DNA of 64,000 bases from Nibribacter ruber (GCF_009913235.1 NZ_CP047897.1:3285001-3349000), one strand, 5' to 3'. Positions 33,513 through 42,021 are shown, counted from the stretch's first letter. Program-made: numbers and translations. Notes: a model not told the origin generated them from the sequence alone.

Positions 33513-34712
33513 ATGGCATACTATCATAAATTAGGCACATTTCCACATAAACGGCACACGCAGTTCAGACAGCCAGACGGCAGCTTGTACCATGAGCAGT
33601 TGGTGGGCACGCTGGGCTTCAGCGGGGTTTCTTCGTTGCTGTACCACAAGAACCCGCCTACCAAGATCACGCGCATAGACGAGCCCATTCCCTACGCGCC
33701 CACCAAGTCCAACGTGCAGCTGGCACCCTACCACCTGCGTCCGTTCAAAGGCGAATCTACCGGCCAGGATTACCTGTCTGCGCGCAAGACCGTTTTGATG
33801 AACAATGACTGCGTGATTTCCATCTGCCTGCCCGTGGAGCGCGAGATGACGTATTTCTACAAGAATGCACTGGCAGATGAGATTGTGTTCATCCATGAAG
33901 GCTCGGGTGAGTTGCTCTCGCAGATGGGCCGCCTGGAGGTAAGAGCCGGTGACTATGTGGTCATTCCCAGAACCATCATCCACCAATGGAAATGGAACGA
34001 AGGCCCCGTGCGTCTGCTCATCACTGAGAGCTTTAGCCCGGTAGAGACGGTGCGCCGCTATAGAAACCATTTCGGGCAGTTGCTGGAACACTCACCGTAC
34101 TGTGAGCGTGACATCAGAGCACCACATGAACTGGTGATGGATGACGCCCCCGGCGATTACCTGGTCCAGATTAAAAAAGAAGGCTTCCTGCACCAGTACC
34201 ATTATGGGTTTTCGCCGCTGGATGTGGTGGGTTGGGACGGATATTTCTATCCGTACGCGCTGTCCATCCATGACTTTGAGCCCATTACCGGCCGCATTCA
34301 CCAGCCACCTCCCGTGCACCAGACCTTTGAGACGCAGGGCTTTGTGGTCTGCTCCTTTGTGCCGCGTCTGTTTGACTACCACCCGCTGGCCATTCCGGCG
34401 CCCTACAACCACTCCAACGTAGACTCAGATGAGATTCTGTACTATGTAGAGGGCAACTTCATGAGCAGAAAAGGCGTGGACATCGGGTCGTTTACCATTC
34501 ATCCCAGCGGCCTTCCGCACGGTCCGCACCCGGGCACGGTAGAAGCCAGCATCGGCAAGAAAGAAACCCATGAACTGGCCGTCATGATTGACACGTTCAA
34601 GCCTTTGTATTTGGCGGTAGATGCCTTGGAACTGCTGGATCAGAACTACCCCATGAGCTGGAACCCAGACGTAGCCCCACAGGCACCACGTCCCGCAGAT
34701 ATGATGGATTAG
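33513..34712 (+). CDS. hmgA: Homogentisate 1,2-dioxygenase
   Basis: Iron enzyme that opens the ring of homogentisate to maleylacetoacetate in tyrosine degradation. 399 residues starting MAYYHKLGTFPHKRHTQFR, the normal N-terminus; the frame runs upstream through a 38-bp element but that part is not coding. Two-cupin (bicupin) fold: first cupin DEIVFIHEGSGELLSQMG..GDYVVIPR, second with the iron site in NHSNVDSDEILYYVEGNF and PSGLPHGPHPG. Shorter than the 430-450 residues of many proteobacterial enzymes but usual for Bacteroidota. The other pathway genes (fumarylacetoacetase, 4-HPPD) are not in the window. Confidence 0.93.
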   Translation: MAYYHKLGTFPHKRHTQFRQPDGSLYHEQLVGTLGFSGVSSLLYHKNPPTKITRIDEPIPYAPTKSNVQLAPYHLRPFKGESTGQDYLSARKTVLMNNDCVISICLPVEREMTYFYKNALADEIVFIHEGSGELLSQMGRLEVRAGDYVVIPRTIIHQWKWNEGPVRLLITESFSPVETVRRYRNHFGQLLEHSPYCERDIRAPHELVMDDAPGDYLVQIKKEGFLHQYHYGFSPLDVVGWDGYFYPYALSIHDFEPITGRIHQPPPVHQTFETQGFVVCSFVPRLFDYHPLAIPAPYNHSNVDSDEILYYVEGNFMSRKGVDIGSFTIHPSGLPHGPHPGTVEASIGKKETHELAVMIDTFKPLYLAVDALELLDQNYPMSWNPDVAPQAPRPADMMD

Positions 34713-34713
34713 C

Positions 34714-34751
34714 GTTTTTGGCTTGTTTTCTGAGAAACATGCCAAAAACGG
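34714..34751. repeat. 38-bp palindromic element, copy 16
   Basis: Begins 1 bp after the hmgA stop codon, between that stop and the hmgA terminator. Inner hexamers GGCTTG/CATGCC. Confidence 0.9.
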
Positions 34752-34753
34752 GT

Positions 34754-34802
34754 AAAGCCAGAGCAGCCTCTCTTGATGAAGGAGAGGCTGCTCTGGCTTT
34801 AT
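34754..34802 (+). terminator. Terminator of hmgA
   Basis: Perfect 20-bp stem (34754-34773 with 34783-34802), core CCAGAGCAGCCTCTC, loop TTGATGAAG. Immediately follows copy 16. Confidence 0.9.
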
Positions 34803-34823
34803 ATGGAAAGTATTCAAATATAA

Positions 34824-35129
34824 ATGGCCTCTGTAGAGATGGAAATAAGAAGTGATGAGAATGCTTTAATTGGCAAATGGACAATGCATGGCACACAAGT
34901 TTCTTTAGACGAGGTTTCGCTCAGAATTAGCCAACTCATAGAAAAGCATCTGGTAAAGCTAGGAACTGACCCTAGCGGTTGGAATGTGCTTTTCAAAGAT
35001 CCAAAGGATGGCAGGTTTTGGGAATTGAGTTATCCAGAAAGTCATTTGCAAGGTGGAGGTCCGCCGGCCTTACGGCATCTTCCTGAGGCAGATGTTAAAG
35101 CAAACTATAAGACCGTTATTGGAAAATGA
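34824..35129 (+). CDS. Orphan Imm27-family immunity protein
   Basis: 101 residues matching the immunity protein 27 pattern: LIGKWTMHG then LDEVSLRISQLIEKHLVKLGTD, the GWNVLFKDPKDGRFWELSYPESH core (cited here in pieces) and the GGGPPALR end. Imm27 proteins neutralise polymorphic toxins used in contact-dependent competition. No toxin, Rhs/VgrG or secretion gene lies beside it, so it looks like a stand-alone defence or a leftover. Family assignment from memory of the motif order. Confidence 0.75.
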   Translation: MASVEMEIRSDENALIGKWTMHGTQVSLDEVSLRISQLIEKHLVKLGTDPSGWNVLFKDPKDGRFWELSYPESHLQGGGPPALRHLPEADVKANYKTVIGK

Positions 35130-35430
35130 GCAAAACTTTCAACAACGTTTTAGTTTTAGGAACCAGTTTGCTTATGTAATTAGGGTTCTAATTTGCAATA
35201 GCCTTAGCGGCCTTTTGGCTGTTTGGGAGCGGTGAAGCCCTTCCTAAAAAGGAATGTTGGCTAGTCGCTGCTTTCCATATTGTGCAGGTAGGTTTGATGA
35301 TTTTCCTGTTTAGGAAGAAAATATTCATTACCAGCACGGCCTACTTTTTTAGTGCTTCTACAGTTATTAAGCATGCATTTTACTTGAGAATCTATCCGTT
35401 TTCGGTCTAATCCAGTTACGCTTTCCTCTT

Positions 35431-35468
35431 CGTTTTTAGCCTCTTTTTCCCAAAACAAGCCAAAAACG
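35431..35468. repeat. 38-bp palindromic element, copy 17
   Basis: 65 bp before the GroES-like gene, upstream of its -7 element. Inner hexamers AGCCTC/CAAGCC. Confidence 0.9.
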
Positions 35469-35497
35469 ACACGCTTCCTCTATTCTTCACTGTGTTT

Positions 35498-35505
35498 TAT
35501 CTTTG
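35498..35505 (+). promoter_or_regulatory. -7 element TAtcTTTG for groES-like gene
   Basis: Exact TAnnTTTG, 28 bp before the ATG. The usual -33 TTTG is absent at 20-bp spacing. Confidence 0.55.
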
Positions 35506-35533
35506 CGGCAAAAGTACCAACGCTTAAAGTATC

Positions 35534-35914
35534 ATGCCCAAGAACACGCCTCAAAGCAAGCTGCGGAAGTTGATAGTGGTGGGAGACCGGTTGCTCATTC
35601 AACCCAAGTCTACCAGAGAACAAACCAAGAGCGGGTTGTTTCTGCCGCCCGGCGTTCAGGAGAAAGAGAAAGTGCAGGAAGGCTACGTGATGAAGGTGGG
35701 GCCCGGCTATCCCATTCCGGCAGACTACGGGCTGGAGGATGAGATGTGGAGCGCAGCGGAGAAGGAGGCCGTGCGCTACATTCCCTTGCAGGCCCATGAG
35801 GGAGACCTGGCCATTTACCTGCAGCGCGATGCCGTTGAAATCAACTACCACGGCGATAAATATTTCATTGTGCCCCAGAGCGCGGTGCTTTTACTAGAGC
35901 GCGAAGAAGACTAA
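35534..35914 (+). CDS. GroES-like co-chaperone family protein
   Basis: 126 residues with a Cpn10 fold: LIVVGDRLLIQPKSTREQTKSGLFLP at the start, EGYVMKVGPG in the middle and the final GDKYFIVPQSAVLLL. It differs from true GroES by a longer insert (IPADYGLEDEMWSAAEKEAVRYIP) where the mobile loop and roof lie, and no groEL follows. Bacteroidota commonly carry this as an extra gene beside the real groES-groEL elsewhere. Its partner is not known. Confidence 0.85.
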   Translation: MPKNTPQSKLRKLIVVGDRLLIQPKSTREQTKSGLFLPPGVQEKEKVQEGYVMKVGPGYPIPADYGLEDEMWSAAEKEAVRYIPLQAHEGDLAIYLQRDAVEINYHGDKYFIVPQSAVLLLEREED

Positions 35915-35932
35915 ATCCCTTACCCGCAAAAG

Positions 35933-35975
35933 AAAGCCTGTCCTGCCGAAGCGATTGTTCGGCAGGACAGGCTTT
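35933..35975. terminator. Bidirectional terminator
   Basis: Perfect 18-bp stem: 35933-35950 with 35958-35975, core GCCTGTCCTGCCGAA, 7-base loop, A-run before and T-run after. Serves the convergent GroES-like and DUF3566-like genes. Confidence 0.9.
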
Positions 35976-35992
35976 GTGCGTTGTAAATACGT

Positions 35993-36319
35993 TTATTGGT
36001 AAAGGTCTGGGTCTGTGGCGACAGACTCGGTTTGGATTTCTATGCCGCCCGTCCAGCCGGCCACCAGGTTGTAGACCGCGCACGCAATGGCCGTGAAGAT
36101 AAACCCGAAGAACGCATACAAGAGAGGCGCCACAAAGAAGAAGGCCGTCCCGAAGGCTTGCCAAACTCCTGAGTCTACTCCCGTGTCTGGGGTGGGCAGG
36201 GCGGTCATGAACAAACCTAGGGGAATGAAAATTACAGCGAAAAGGAGCAAATAGATGATGGCTGCTATTTTAGCTGCTTGCCAGACGTTGATTCTGCGGA
36301 GGCGTACCGTTTTCAGCAT
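35993..36319 (-). CDS. DUF3566-like membrane protein
   Basis: 108 residues from the ATG at 36319 (MLKTVRLRRINVWQAAK); an in-frame GTG 8 codons upstream is possible. N-terminal LRRINVWQAAKIAAIIYLLL, a first transmembrane helix, then a second, glycine-rich helical hairpin (APLLYAFFGFIFTAIACAVYNLVAGW) and the ending GGIEIQTE. These marks are those of the DUF3566 family. Function unknown. Confidence 0.75.
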   Translation of the reverse strand: MLKTVRLRRINVWQAAKIAAIIYLLLFAVIFIPLGLFMTALPTPDTGVDSGVWQAFGTAFFFVAPLLYAFFGFIFTAIACAVYNLVAGWTGGIEIQTESVATDPDLYQ

Positions 36320-36669
36320 TCGTTTTTTTGAGTAAGATACCACCTTTTCAGAAATGCCGCCCGGTTTTTTCTATCCTGCTTCCTCCTTGTCGTTTTTGCC
36401 CTGTTTTCCAGAAAATAGCTTAAAAACGGACGCGCCAGTGTTCGGTTTCAGGTCACCTTTGTTCAGTTTCGAACAGTGTTTATAATAATAAATTAATGTA
36501 AGTAATTGATAATCAATAATTTTTATAATTGGCACAGCGATTGTCTTCTGAACAGTAGCGTTAAAAGTGGATCACGTGCAACGGTTAAAGGAAACAGTTG
36601 TCTTTGCAGTGAACTTGTGGTAGCAGCGTGGGCGCCTTGGTTAAATTCTCATGTAAACGAATGTAGCGT
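36320..36669. other. Divergent AT-rich gap
   Basis: Holds copy 18 of the 38-bp element and an AT-rich stretch (about 36478-36530) before the small secreted protein. No resolved promoter. Confidence 0.5.
36391..36428. repeat. 38-bp palindromic element, copy 18
   Basis: In a divergent gap, 71 bp upstream of the DUF3566-like start. Inner hexamers GCCCTG/TAGCTT, unpaired. Confidence 0.9.
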
Positions 36670-36933
36670 ATGCGGTTCTTTTTCCTCCCTTCGCTGGTAG
36701 CCTTGGTGCTCCTGAATCTCTGGTTTCCGGTACAGCCTGCCGTGTACCTGAGCCATTGTGCACAAGACCGTCATGCACTGCAGGCCCGGGCGCTGGCCAT
36801 GAAACCGGCCTCCTTGCCGGAGGCAGATGCTGAAGAGGCTTACCCTGATGACCTGGACGGGCAGCAGGTAGCCCTGGAAGGACTAGAGGCGCTGACCCAG
36901 ACCATGATTCAGAAATTGAAAATGATACGATAG
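36670..36933 (+). CDS. Small secreted protein of unknown function
   Basis: 87 residues: a hydrophobic N-terminal helix (MRFFFLPSLVALVLLNLWF) that may be a signal peptide, then a polar, acidic stretch (LPEADAEEAYPDDLDG) and a final amphipathic helix. No family recognised. A real terminator 50 bp after its stop supports that it is transcribed. Confidence 0.5.
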   Translation: MRFFFLPSLVALVLLNLWFPVQPAVYLSHCAQDRHALQARALAMKPASLPEADAEEAYPDDLDGQQVALEGLEALTQTMIQKLKMIR

Positions 36934-36982
36934 AAGCCGCCCTTGCGTAGGCTTTCAAGATATTTGGTTGTTTGTGTAGAGT

Positions 36983-37006
36983 CGGCCCCTAATGGGGCCG
37001 TTTCTT
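36983..37006 (+). terminator. Terminator after small secreted protein gene
   Basis: Stem CGGCCCC (36983-36989), loop TAAT, GGGGCCG (36994-37000), then TTTCTT. Confidence 0.75.
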
Positions 37007-37120
37007 ATGTAGGGGCTTCCCAAAAGCTGACAAGAATCATGACCGGGCATGACCAGCGTAGTCTGCACCGGTCCGTCAGAAACCCGACTTTTGTAACATT
37101 CCACCTGATTCTCTTGGCTT

Positions 37121-38494
37121 ATGGCTTCTGCTGCTTTGCTTCAAAAATACAACGTGCCCGTGCCGCGGTACACCAGCTATCCTACCGTGCCCTTCTGGGG
37201 AAACCAACTGCCGGCCAATGAAGACTGGCAGAAGGTGCTGCTGCAGACCTTTGCCGCCACTAACCAACAAGAAGGCATTAGCCTGTACCTGCATCTGCCT
37301 TTCTGCGAGAGCCTGTGCACGTACTGCGGATGCAACAAGCGCATCACCAAGAACCACGGCGTGGAGCCCATCTACCTGAAGGCCATTTTGCAGGAATGGG
37401 ACCGTTACAAAGCGTTGCTTCCTCAGAAGCCCGTCATCAGAGAGATTCACCTGGGCGGTGGCACGCCTACGTTCTTCAGCCCAGAGCATTTAACTCATTT
37501 AATTGAAAGCCTGCTGATGGATTGCGAGGTGCACCCAGACCACGAGTTCAGTTTTGAGGGCCACCCCAATAACACCACGCTAGAACATTTAGAGGCTTTG
37601 TACAAAGTAGGCTTCCGGCGCGTGAGCTACGGCGTGCAGGACCTCTCTGAAAAAGTGCAGATAGCCATTCACCGGATTCAGCCGCTGGAGAACCTGGTGC
37701 GGGCCACTGAGCAGGCCCGGGCCGTGGGGTACACCTCCATCAACTATGATTTGATTTACGGGCTGCCGTTCCAGACCCTGGAGAGCATTGAGAACACCTT
37801 CCAGGAAGTGATAGCCCTCCAACCTGACCGCATTGCCTACTACAGTTACGCCCACGTTCCCTGGAAAGAAAAATCGCAGCGCGCTTATTCTGAAGAGGAC
37901 CTGCCCAAAGACGCTGAGAAACTGGCTTTGTACCAACTGGGCACGCGGTTATTGTTAGAAGCCGGTTACCAGGATGTGGGGATGGACCATTTCGCGTTCC
38001 CAGAGGAGGCCCTGTGCGTGGCTCAGCAGGAAGAACGTCTGCATCGTAATTTCATGGGCTACACTACCAACCAGACTCAGCTCATGATTGGCTTGGGCGT
38101 GTCTTCCATCAGTGACCTGGGCAAAGGCTACATGCAGAACGTGAAGACCGTGGAAGAGTATTACGCCCTGTTGGCCATGGGCGAGTGGCCCCAGTTCAAG
38201 GGCTATCTTCTTACGGAGCAAGACGTTCAACTACGCCGTCATATCCTGAACATTGCCTGCCACGGCAAGACCTCGTGGTCTGGTACGGCCTCGCAGGCGC
38301 TGGTGGAACAGACCATTTTCCCGGCGTTGCAAGACCTGGCGCAGGATGGTCTCATAAACCTCACCTCTTCTGATTTGAAACTGACTGCCTTAGGACGGAA
38401 TTTCCTGAGATCTGTGTGTGCCGCGTTTGATATGTATTTGCAGGCGCCTGTTGCCGGTGTAGAGCAGAAACCTATGTTTAGTCAGGCAGTGTAA
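37121..38494 (+). CDS. hemN: Oxygen-independent coproporphyrinogen III oxidase
   Basis: Radical-SAM enzyme of haem synthesis that converts coproporphyrinogen III to protoporphyrinogen IX without O2. 457 residues; N-terminal PVPRYTSYPTVPFW is the HemN-specific start (not HemW), the 4Fe-4S motif is CESLCTYCGC (CxxxCxxC), followed by GGGTPTFF, the SAM site region and HIPRQP-like IHRIQPLE. HemN proper includes the C-terminal domain (QLRRHILNIACHG). Monocistronic. Confidence 0.95.
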   Translation: MASAALLQKYNVPVPRYTSYPTVPFWGNQLPANEDWQKVLLQTFAATNQQEGISLYLHLPFCESLCTYCGCNKRITKNHGVEPIYLKAILQEWDRYKALLPQKPVIREIHLGGGTPTFFSPEHLTHLIESLLMDCEVHPDHEFSFEGHPNNTTLEHLEALYKVGFRRVSYGVQDLSEKVQIAIHRIQPLENLVRATEQARAVGYTSINYDLIYGLPFQTLESIENTFQEVIALQPDRIAYYSYAHVPWKEKSQRAYSEEDLPKDAEKLALYQLGTRLLLEAGYQDVGMDHFAFPEEALCVAQQEERLHRNFMGYTTNQTQLMIGLGVSSISDLGKGYMQNVKTVEEYYALLAMGEWPQFKGYLLTEQDVQLRRHILNIACHGKTSWSGTASQALVEQTIFPALQDLAQDGLINLTSSDLKLTALGRNFLRSVCAAFDMYLQAPVAGVEQKPMFSQAV

Positions 38495-38518
38495 GTAGTG
38501 AATGAATGAAGATGAAAG

Positions 38519-38556
38519 CGTTTTTGGTCTGTTTCCTAGAAAACAGACCAAAAACG
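38519..38556. repeat. 38-bp palindromic element, copy 19
   Basis: 24 bp after hemN. Fully paired inner hexamers GGTCTG/CAGACC; the palindrome extends 4 bp on each side (AAAG/CTTT). Confidence 0.92.
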
Positions 38557-38640
38557 CTTTTTTGTTTATAATGGATTAAATTGATAATTACCGCAGTCTC
38601 CCCCCTTGAAGATTACCAACACTGCAATTACAATTGCTAA

Positions 38641-38682
38641 CGCGGATTCTCCCCTTGAGGGGAGCATAGAGGGGTGTTTACA
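38641..38682 (+). repeat. CCCCTTTGAGGGG...GTGTTTA dispersed element, copy C
   Basis: CGCGGATTCTCCCC, TTGAGGGGAG, CATAGAGGGGTGTTTACAC. A partial copy (GCAGTCTCCCCCCTTGAAG) lies just upstream at 38593. Confidence 0.75.
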
Positions 38683-39091
38683 CTTGATGATATTCAAGAG
38701 GTGTCTGCCTCCCAACTCCTCCTTACTAACTTGTCTTTTCTTACTTTCTGCCTGGGATTGTCACTTTTCTCCTTGATGAGAAAAGTAACCAAAAGAATCA
38801 AGAAGCCTCAAACTCGCTGCCGCTCAGACAGTGATGCTTCATTTCTTTGCACCTGGCTGGCGAGATTCGTTTCATGGTCAGCTTACGCCGCTGCCACTTC
38901 ACCGGCTGCTACTAGCTCGCTCCCATGCTCCGGGCGCACAGCCAAGGCTGCCCTGCGCAAGGTCGCTCGGTGAGCGGGAAGGTGGTGGAGGAGTTGCAAA
39001 GCCTTATCTCGCGTGCGCGGATGAATGAGGGACGTGAACATTGTTTAATGTAGAGACAAAGGCACCGCCTTGTCTCATACGCATGGCTGAA

Positions 39092-39130
39092 AAGCTCCCC
39101 TTCTGATTTAGGAGGGGTTGAGGGTGGTTA
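39092..39130 (+). repeat. CCCCTTTGAGGGG-type dispersed element, copy D
   Basis: GCTCCCCTTCTGATTTAGGAGGGGTT (split) then GAGGGTGGTT; a longer loop and a different end from the other copies. Confidence 0.6.
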
Positions 39131-39157
39131 TCCTTTCCGGACGTCTGCGCCAAATGC

Positions 39158-39195
39158 CTTTTTTGGCCTATTTCCCAGAAAACAAGCCAAAAACG
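39158..39195. repeat. 38-bp palindromic element, copy 20
   Basis: Left arm CTTTTTT (second base changed); inner hexamers GGCCTA/CAAGCC. Convergent gap before hemJ. Confidence 0.85.
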
Positions 39196-39262
39196 GATAG
39201 TGGTATTGCCGCGTTCAGGACTCCCATAGGCCTACCCGAATGCAACTGATAGACCTGTGGGC

Positions 39263-39790
39263 TTACGCTTTTCTCAGCTTCTTGTAGGCCAGGATGGCTA
39301 GCATTAAGACCACTGAGAGGCCAATGAACCCTACTACGCCCCAAGTGGCGTTCAGGCCGCTTTTCATGACCACCAAGAAGACGATGGCTACCAGGAAGAG
39401 GGTGGCTACTTCGTTCCAGATTCTGAGTTGGGTGGAGGATTGTTGGATTTCACCGCGCTGGTGTTGTTGGAAGATGCGATGGCAGTAGAGGTGATAGGCC
39501 AACAGCCCGGCCACAAAGCCCAGCTTAGCCCAGAGCCAGCCGGGGATCTCGGGGTAGTAATGCAGCAGGCTCAGGCCCATGATGACGGTTAACACGGCAG
39601 ACGGCCAGGTGATGCCGTACCACAGGCGCTTCTGCATCAAGGCAAACTGGGTTTGTAGAATGGATTTTTCGGGTTCTGGTTTCTGGGCCGTCTCTGCGTA
39701 GTACACAAACAGGCGCACAATGTAGAAGAGGCCGGCAAACCAGGTCACCACAAAAATGATATGAAGGGATTTGAGGTACAGAAAGCTCAT
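39263..39790 (-). CDS. hemJ: Protoporphyrinogen IX oxidase HemJ
   Basis: Membrane protein of 175 residues that makes protoporphyrin IX from protoporphyrinogen IX. Family marks: an N-terminal His in LYLKSLHIIFVVTWFAGLFY, PRLFVYHAE-like IVRLFVYYAETA, and a TM with MQKRLWYGITWPSAVL. Four or five transmembrane segments. It lies 0.8 kb from hemN and faces it, so two consecutive haem steps are close but not in one operon. Confidence 0.9.
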   Translation of the reverse strand: MSFLYLKSLHIIFVVTWFAGLFYIVRLFVYYAETAQKPEPEKSILQTQFALMQKRLWYGITWPSAVLTVIMGLSLLHYYPEIPGWLWAKLGFVAGLLAYHLYCHRIFQQHQRGEIQQSSTQLRIWNEVATLFLVAIVFLVVMKSGLNATWGVVGFIGLSVVLMLAILAYKKLRKA

Positions 39791-39891
39791 AGAGACGCAG
39801 CGCTAAAAAGATAAGCAAGAAACGTTAGGCAAAAATGGCGGTTTGCCGCCAAGAAACCTACCACCCCTTTTTCATTTGGCAGAACCCCGTC

Positions 39892-39929
39892 CGTTTTTGG
39901 GCTTTTTTCCAGGAAACAGCCTAAAAACG
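39892..39929. repeat. 38-bp palindromic element, copy 21
   Basis: Directly abuts the stop codon (39930-39932) of the minus-strand barrel gene, between it and hemJ. Inner hexamers GGGCTT/CAGCCT. Confidence 0.9.
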
Positions 39930-40541
39930 CTACAGCATGTACCGCAGTCCGAAAGAAAGGTTGACAATGTCTCCCATGGAAATGCCTGAGTTACGGTATT
40001 TGTCTACCAACATCACGTCGCTGGTACCCAGTTCGGTGTAGAATTCTGTGTAATGAATGCGGTTCTTGCTAGTAAACTCTTTGCTGAGGGCCGTGCCCAC
40101 AAAGGGAAGGATGCGGGCGGCGGTGGGCCAGATGTAGTAGCCTTCGGGGTAACGCTCTGGGAAGAAGCTCTCAAACTGCTGACCCACCGTGAGGCTGAGG
40201 CCCGCGCCGGCTCTTATAAAGCTTATTTTCACGTCTTTGAACAGCGGCTTGGGGTTGGACTGGTAATAGGTGCGCAGCGTGAACGTATGGTTGGTGTGCT
40301 TGATGTCATAACCCGGCGTGAATCCGTACATGGCCTCCATGTTGGTTCGGTCATGCTTGCCGAAATCATAGCCTACGCCCGCTGACAGAAACCCGATGAG
40401 GCCCGCGTGCTGCAGCACCAGATAGTCTGGCGCATACCATTTGTTTTTGGGTCGGTCTGCTTTTTCCTGGGCCTGGGCCAGGAAAGACAAGGCCGTGAAG
40501 AGAAGGACCAGCAGCTGCTTATGGAAAAAGGATGGTTTCAT
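39930..40541 (-). CDS. Outer membrane beta-barrel protein
   Basis: 203 residues: signal peptide (about 1-24, ends SFLAQAQ), then a small barrel with LIGFLSAGVGYDFG, HTFTLRTYYQSN, ISFIRAGAGLSLTVG and the final IVNLSFGLRYML with a hydrophobic C-terminus. It follows the metallophosphoesterase gene with a gap of 3 bp, so the pair forms an operon and may act together at the outer membrane. Family not further resolved. Confidence 0.75.
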   Translation of the reverse strand: MKPSFFHKQLLVLLFTALSFLAQAQEKADRPKNKWYAPDYLVLQHAGLIGFLSAGVGYDFGKHDRTNMEAMYGFTPGYDIKHTNHTFTLRTYYQSNPKPLFKDVKISFIRAGAGLSLTVGQQFESFFPERYPEGYYIWPTAARILPFVGTALSKEFTSKNRIHYTEFYTELGTSDVMLVDKYRNSGISMGDIVNLSFGLRYML

Positions 40542-40544
40542 GGG

Positions 40545-41351
40545 CTAGAAGTGAATTCGCTCTAAGGTGACAATGTCACCCACCACGGTGACCAGCATGT
40601 AGCTGCGCTTGATGGCGGCGTCTACGGTCAGGTAGGGAATGCCGTCATTGTAGAGCTGCTCATAGCGGTAGTTGTGCGTGTGGCCGTGCATGGACATCTT
40701 CACGTTGTACTGGCGCATAAGGCTGGCGTATTTCTGTTCTTTGTTGGGGTTGGCCTCTGAGTTGTTGGGCGCCATGTGCGAGATGACGAATTTGTTGGGC
40801 GTGCCTTCGGCGTTCTTCAGTTCTTGCTCCAGCCAGGTCACATCGGGCACCTTGTCGTCAAACTCCAGGAAGTTGGTGTTCAGGAAGATGAATTTGTTGG
40901 GGCCAAACGTGAAGGAGTAGTCAAAGGGGCCGTACATGCGCTGGTAGAGTTTTTTGCCTTCGCCCAGGCAGTCATGGTTGCCCACTACGGTCATATACGG
41001 CACGTTGAGCTTAGACAAGGCCATGTGCATGCGCTCAAACTCGTCTGTGAAAGCATAGTTGGTCAGGTCGCCGGCGTGCAGCACAAAGGCAAGGTTGCGG
41101 CGATTCATGTCAGCGATCATGTCCTCGGTCTCCTCATAATAGCCCTGGGTATCTCCCGTAAACGCGAAGCGCAGGGGAGTGGCAGGGTCATACGTCGCCT
41201 CAATTTCTTTGATTCTTTGAAGATTCTTCTGGGTGAGGCCCTGGTAGTCTATGTTGCCCGCATATGGGTGGTAGTCTATGAGGTCACAAGAGGGGAGAAG
41301 CGCTAAGAGAAGCAGCCAGCCGCATAACCGGTAAAGGTGTGGCATACGCAT
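40545..41351 (-). CDS. Lipoprotein metallophosphoesterase
   Basis: 268 residues. Signal with lipobox LLPSC (near residue 22), then a calcineurin-like phosphoesterase domain with ordered metal motifs: FTGDTQG, HAGDLTNYA, VGNHDC, VISHMAP and HGHTHNY. Such proteins are exported phosphatases or phosphodiesterases; substrate unknown. First gene of a two-gene operon with the barrel. Divergent from the lipoprotein-like gene at 41.5 kb. Confidence 0.88.
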   Translation of the reverse strand: MRMPHLYRLCGWLLLLALLPSCDLIDYHPYAGNIDYQGLTQKNLQRIKEIEATYDPATPLRFAFTGDTQGYYEETEDMIADMNRRNLAFVLHAGDLTNYAFTDEFERMHMALSKLNVPYMTVVGNHDCLGEGKKLYQRMYGPFDYSFTFGPNKFIFLNTNFLEFDDKVPDVTWLEQELKNAEGTPNKFVISHMAPNNSEANPNKEQKYASLMRQYNVKMSMHGHTHNYRYEQLYNDGIPYLTVDAAIKRSYMLVTVVGDIVTLERIHF

Positions 41352-41508
41352 AAGATGAAGCGGAAAAGTGTATAAGCAGTTTTGGATGAGGCCTGGCAGT
41401 AGAGACGGCCCCAGAGGTGGGTGTTTCTACTACGTAAAGACTGTGGGAACCTACGTAGAAGTCCAAAAAAAGGATGTGGTAAAATGCTTAAAACCTGTTC
41501 ATTATCAT

Positions 41509-41516
41509 TATATTTG
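41509..41516 (+). promoter_or_regulatory. -7 element TAtaTTTG
   Basis: Exact TAnnTTTG, 17 bp before the ATG at 41533, which supports that start over an earlier in-frame one. Confidence 0.55.
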
Positions 41517-41532
41517 TTTTCAGGTGCTTTCT

Positions 41533-42021
41533 ATGTCTTTGCTGCAGAGAGTTTTATTTTCCTCTTTTTCGATACTCTTAACAGGAGCGAGCGCCTGCCA
41601 GCGAATGGAAAACACCCCAGAAACCAACAACACGTCCTCTACTTCCCCTGGTAAGCGTCTGAGGGCCTCGGCGGCCAGGCCCCAACTGCCTGAGCAGGAC
41701 GCCCTGGCACCTGATCAGGTACACGTATGGGTGCGGGTGGTGGACGTGTTGCCCGTTTTGGATAAAACCGATACCGGCCCCTGTGGACAATCCCCCTGTT
41801 CAGCAGAGGTGTTGGTAGAGAAAGTGCTGGCGTACGGGGCTGCCTTTACGGCCAACCTGGCGCAAGGGCAGCAGGTGCGGGTGCATTTTCCCATGACGCT
41901 AGAGGCAGTTGCAGGTCGTCCGGCCATAAAGGTGGGTGACAGGTTAGACGCCCTGTTGTCACAGACGGCTGCACCTGAAGGAACAAACTACCGCATGCAT
42001 GGGTTTGCCCTTCTGCCATGA
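41533..42021 (+). CDS. Putative small lipoprotein of unknown function
   Basis: 162 residues from MSLLQRVLFSSFSILLTGASAC, a lipoprotein signal. After an Asn/Thr/Ser linker comes a beta-rich domain with two close cysteines (GPCGQSPCSAEVL) between HVWVRVVDVLPV and VRVHFPMTLE, resembling an OB-type small barrel. The cysteines may bind metal or form a disulphide. Ends 65 bp before the T9SS cargo gene. No family recognised. Confidence 0.65.
   Translation: MSLLQRVLFSSFSILLTGASACQRMENTPETNNTSSTSPGKRLRASAARPQLPEQDALAPDQVHVWVRVVDVLPVLDKTDTGPCGQSPCSAEVLVEKVLAYGAAFTANLAQGQQVRVHFPMTLEAVAGRPAIKVGDRLDALLSQTAAPEGTNYRMHGFALLP

Larger units (their letters stand above)
35130..35533. other. 404-bp intergenic gap
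   Basis: Contains copy 17 of the 38-bp element and the groES-like promoter. A minus-strand frame (35261-35458, 65 codons) begins inside the 38-bp element; its last 50 residues include LDRKRIDSQVKCMLNN but match nothing I know, so it is not called as a gene. Confidence 0.5.
38495..39262. other. 768-bp convergent gap with many repeats
   Basis: Holds copies 19 and 20 of the 38-bp element, two CCCCTTGAGGGG elements and a nested inverted repeat: ACTTTTCTC (38763) with GAGAAAAGT (38778), and CTTGAT (38772) with ATCAAG (38797). The segment 38800-39030 is GC-rich with no convincing protein on either strand. Confidence 0.6.

Noticed and set aside
35261-35458. Minus-strand 65-codon frame beginning in copy 17
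   Set aside because: The first residues come from the repeat; the rest is unrecognised. Kept only as a note in the gap entry.
38674-39030. Possible small protein (MFTLDDIQEV...) in the gap before hemJ
   Set aside because: It starts in a repeat element and turns to low-complexity sequence; no family or start context supports it.
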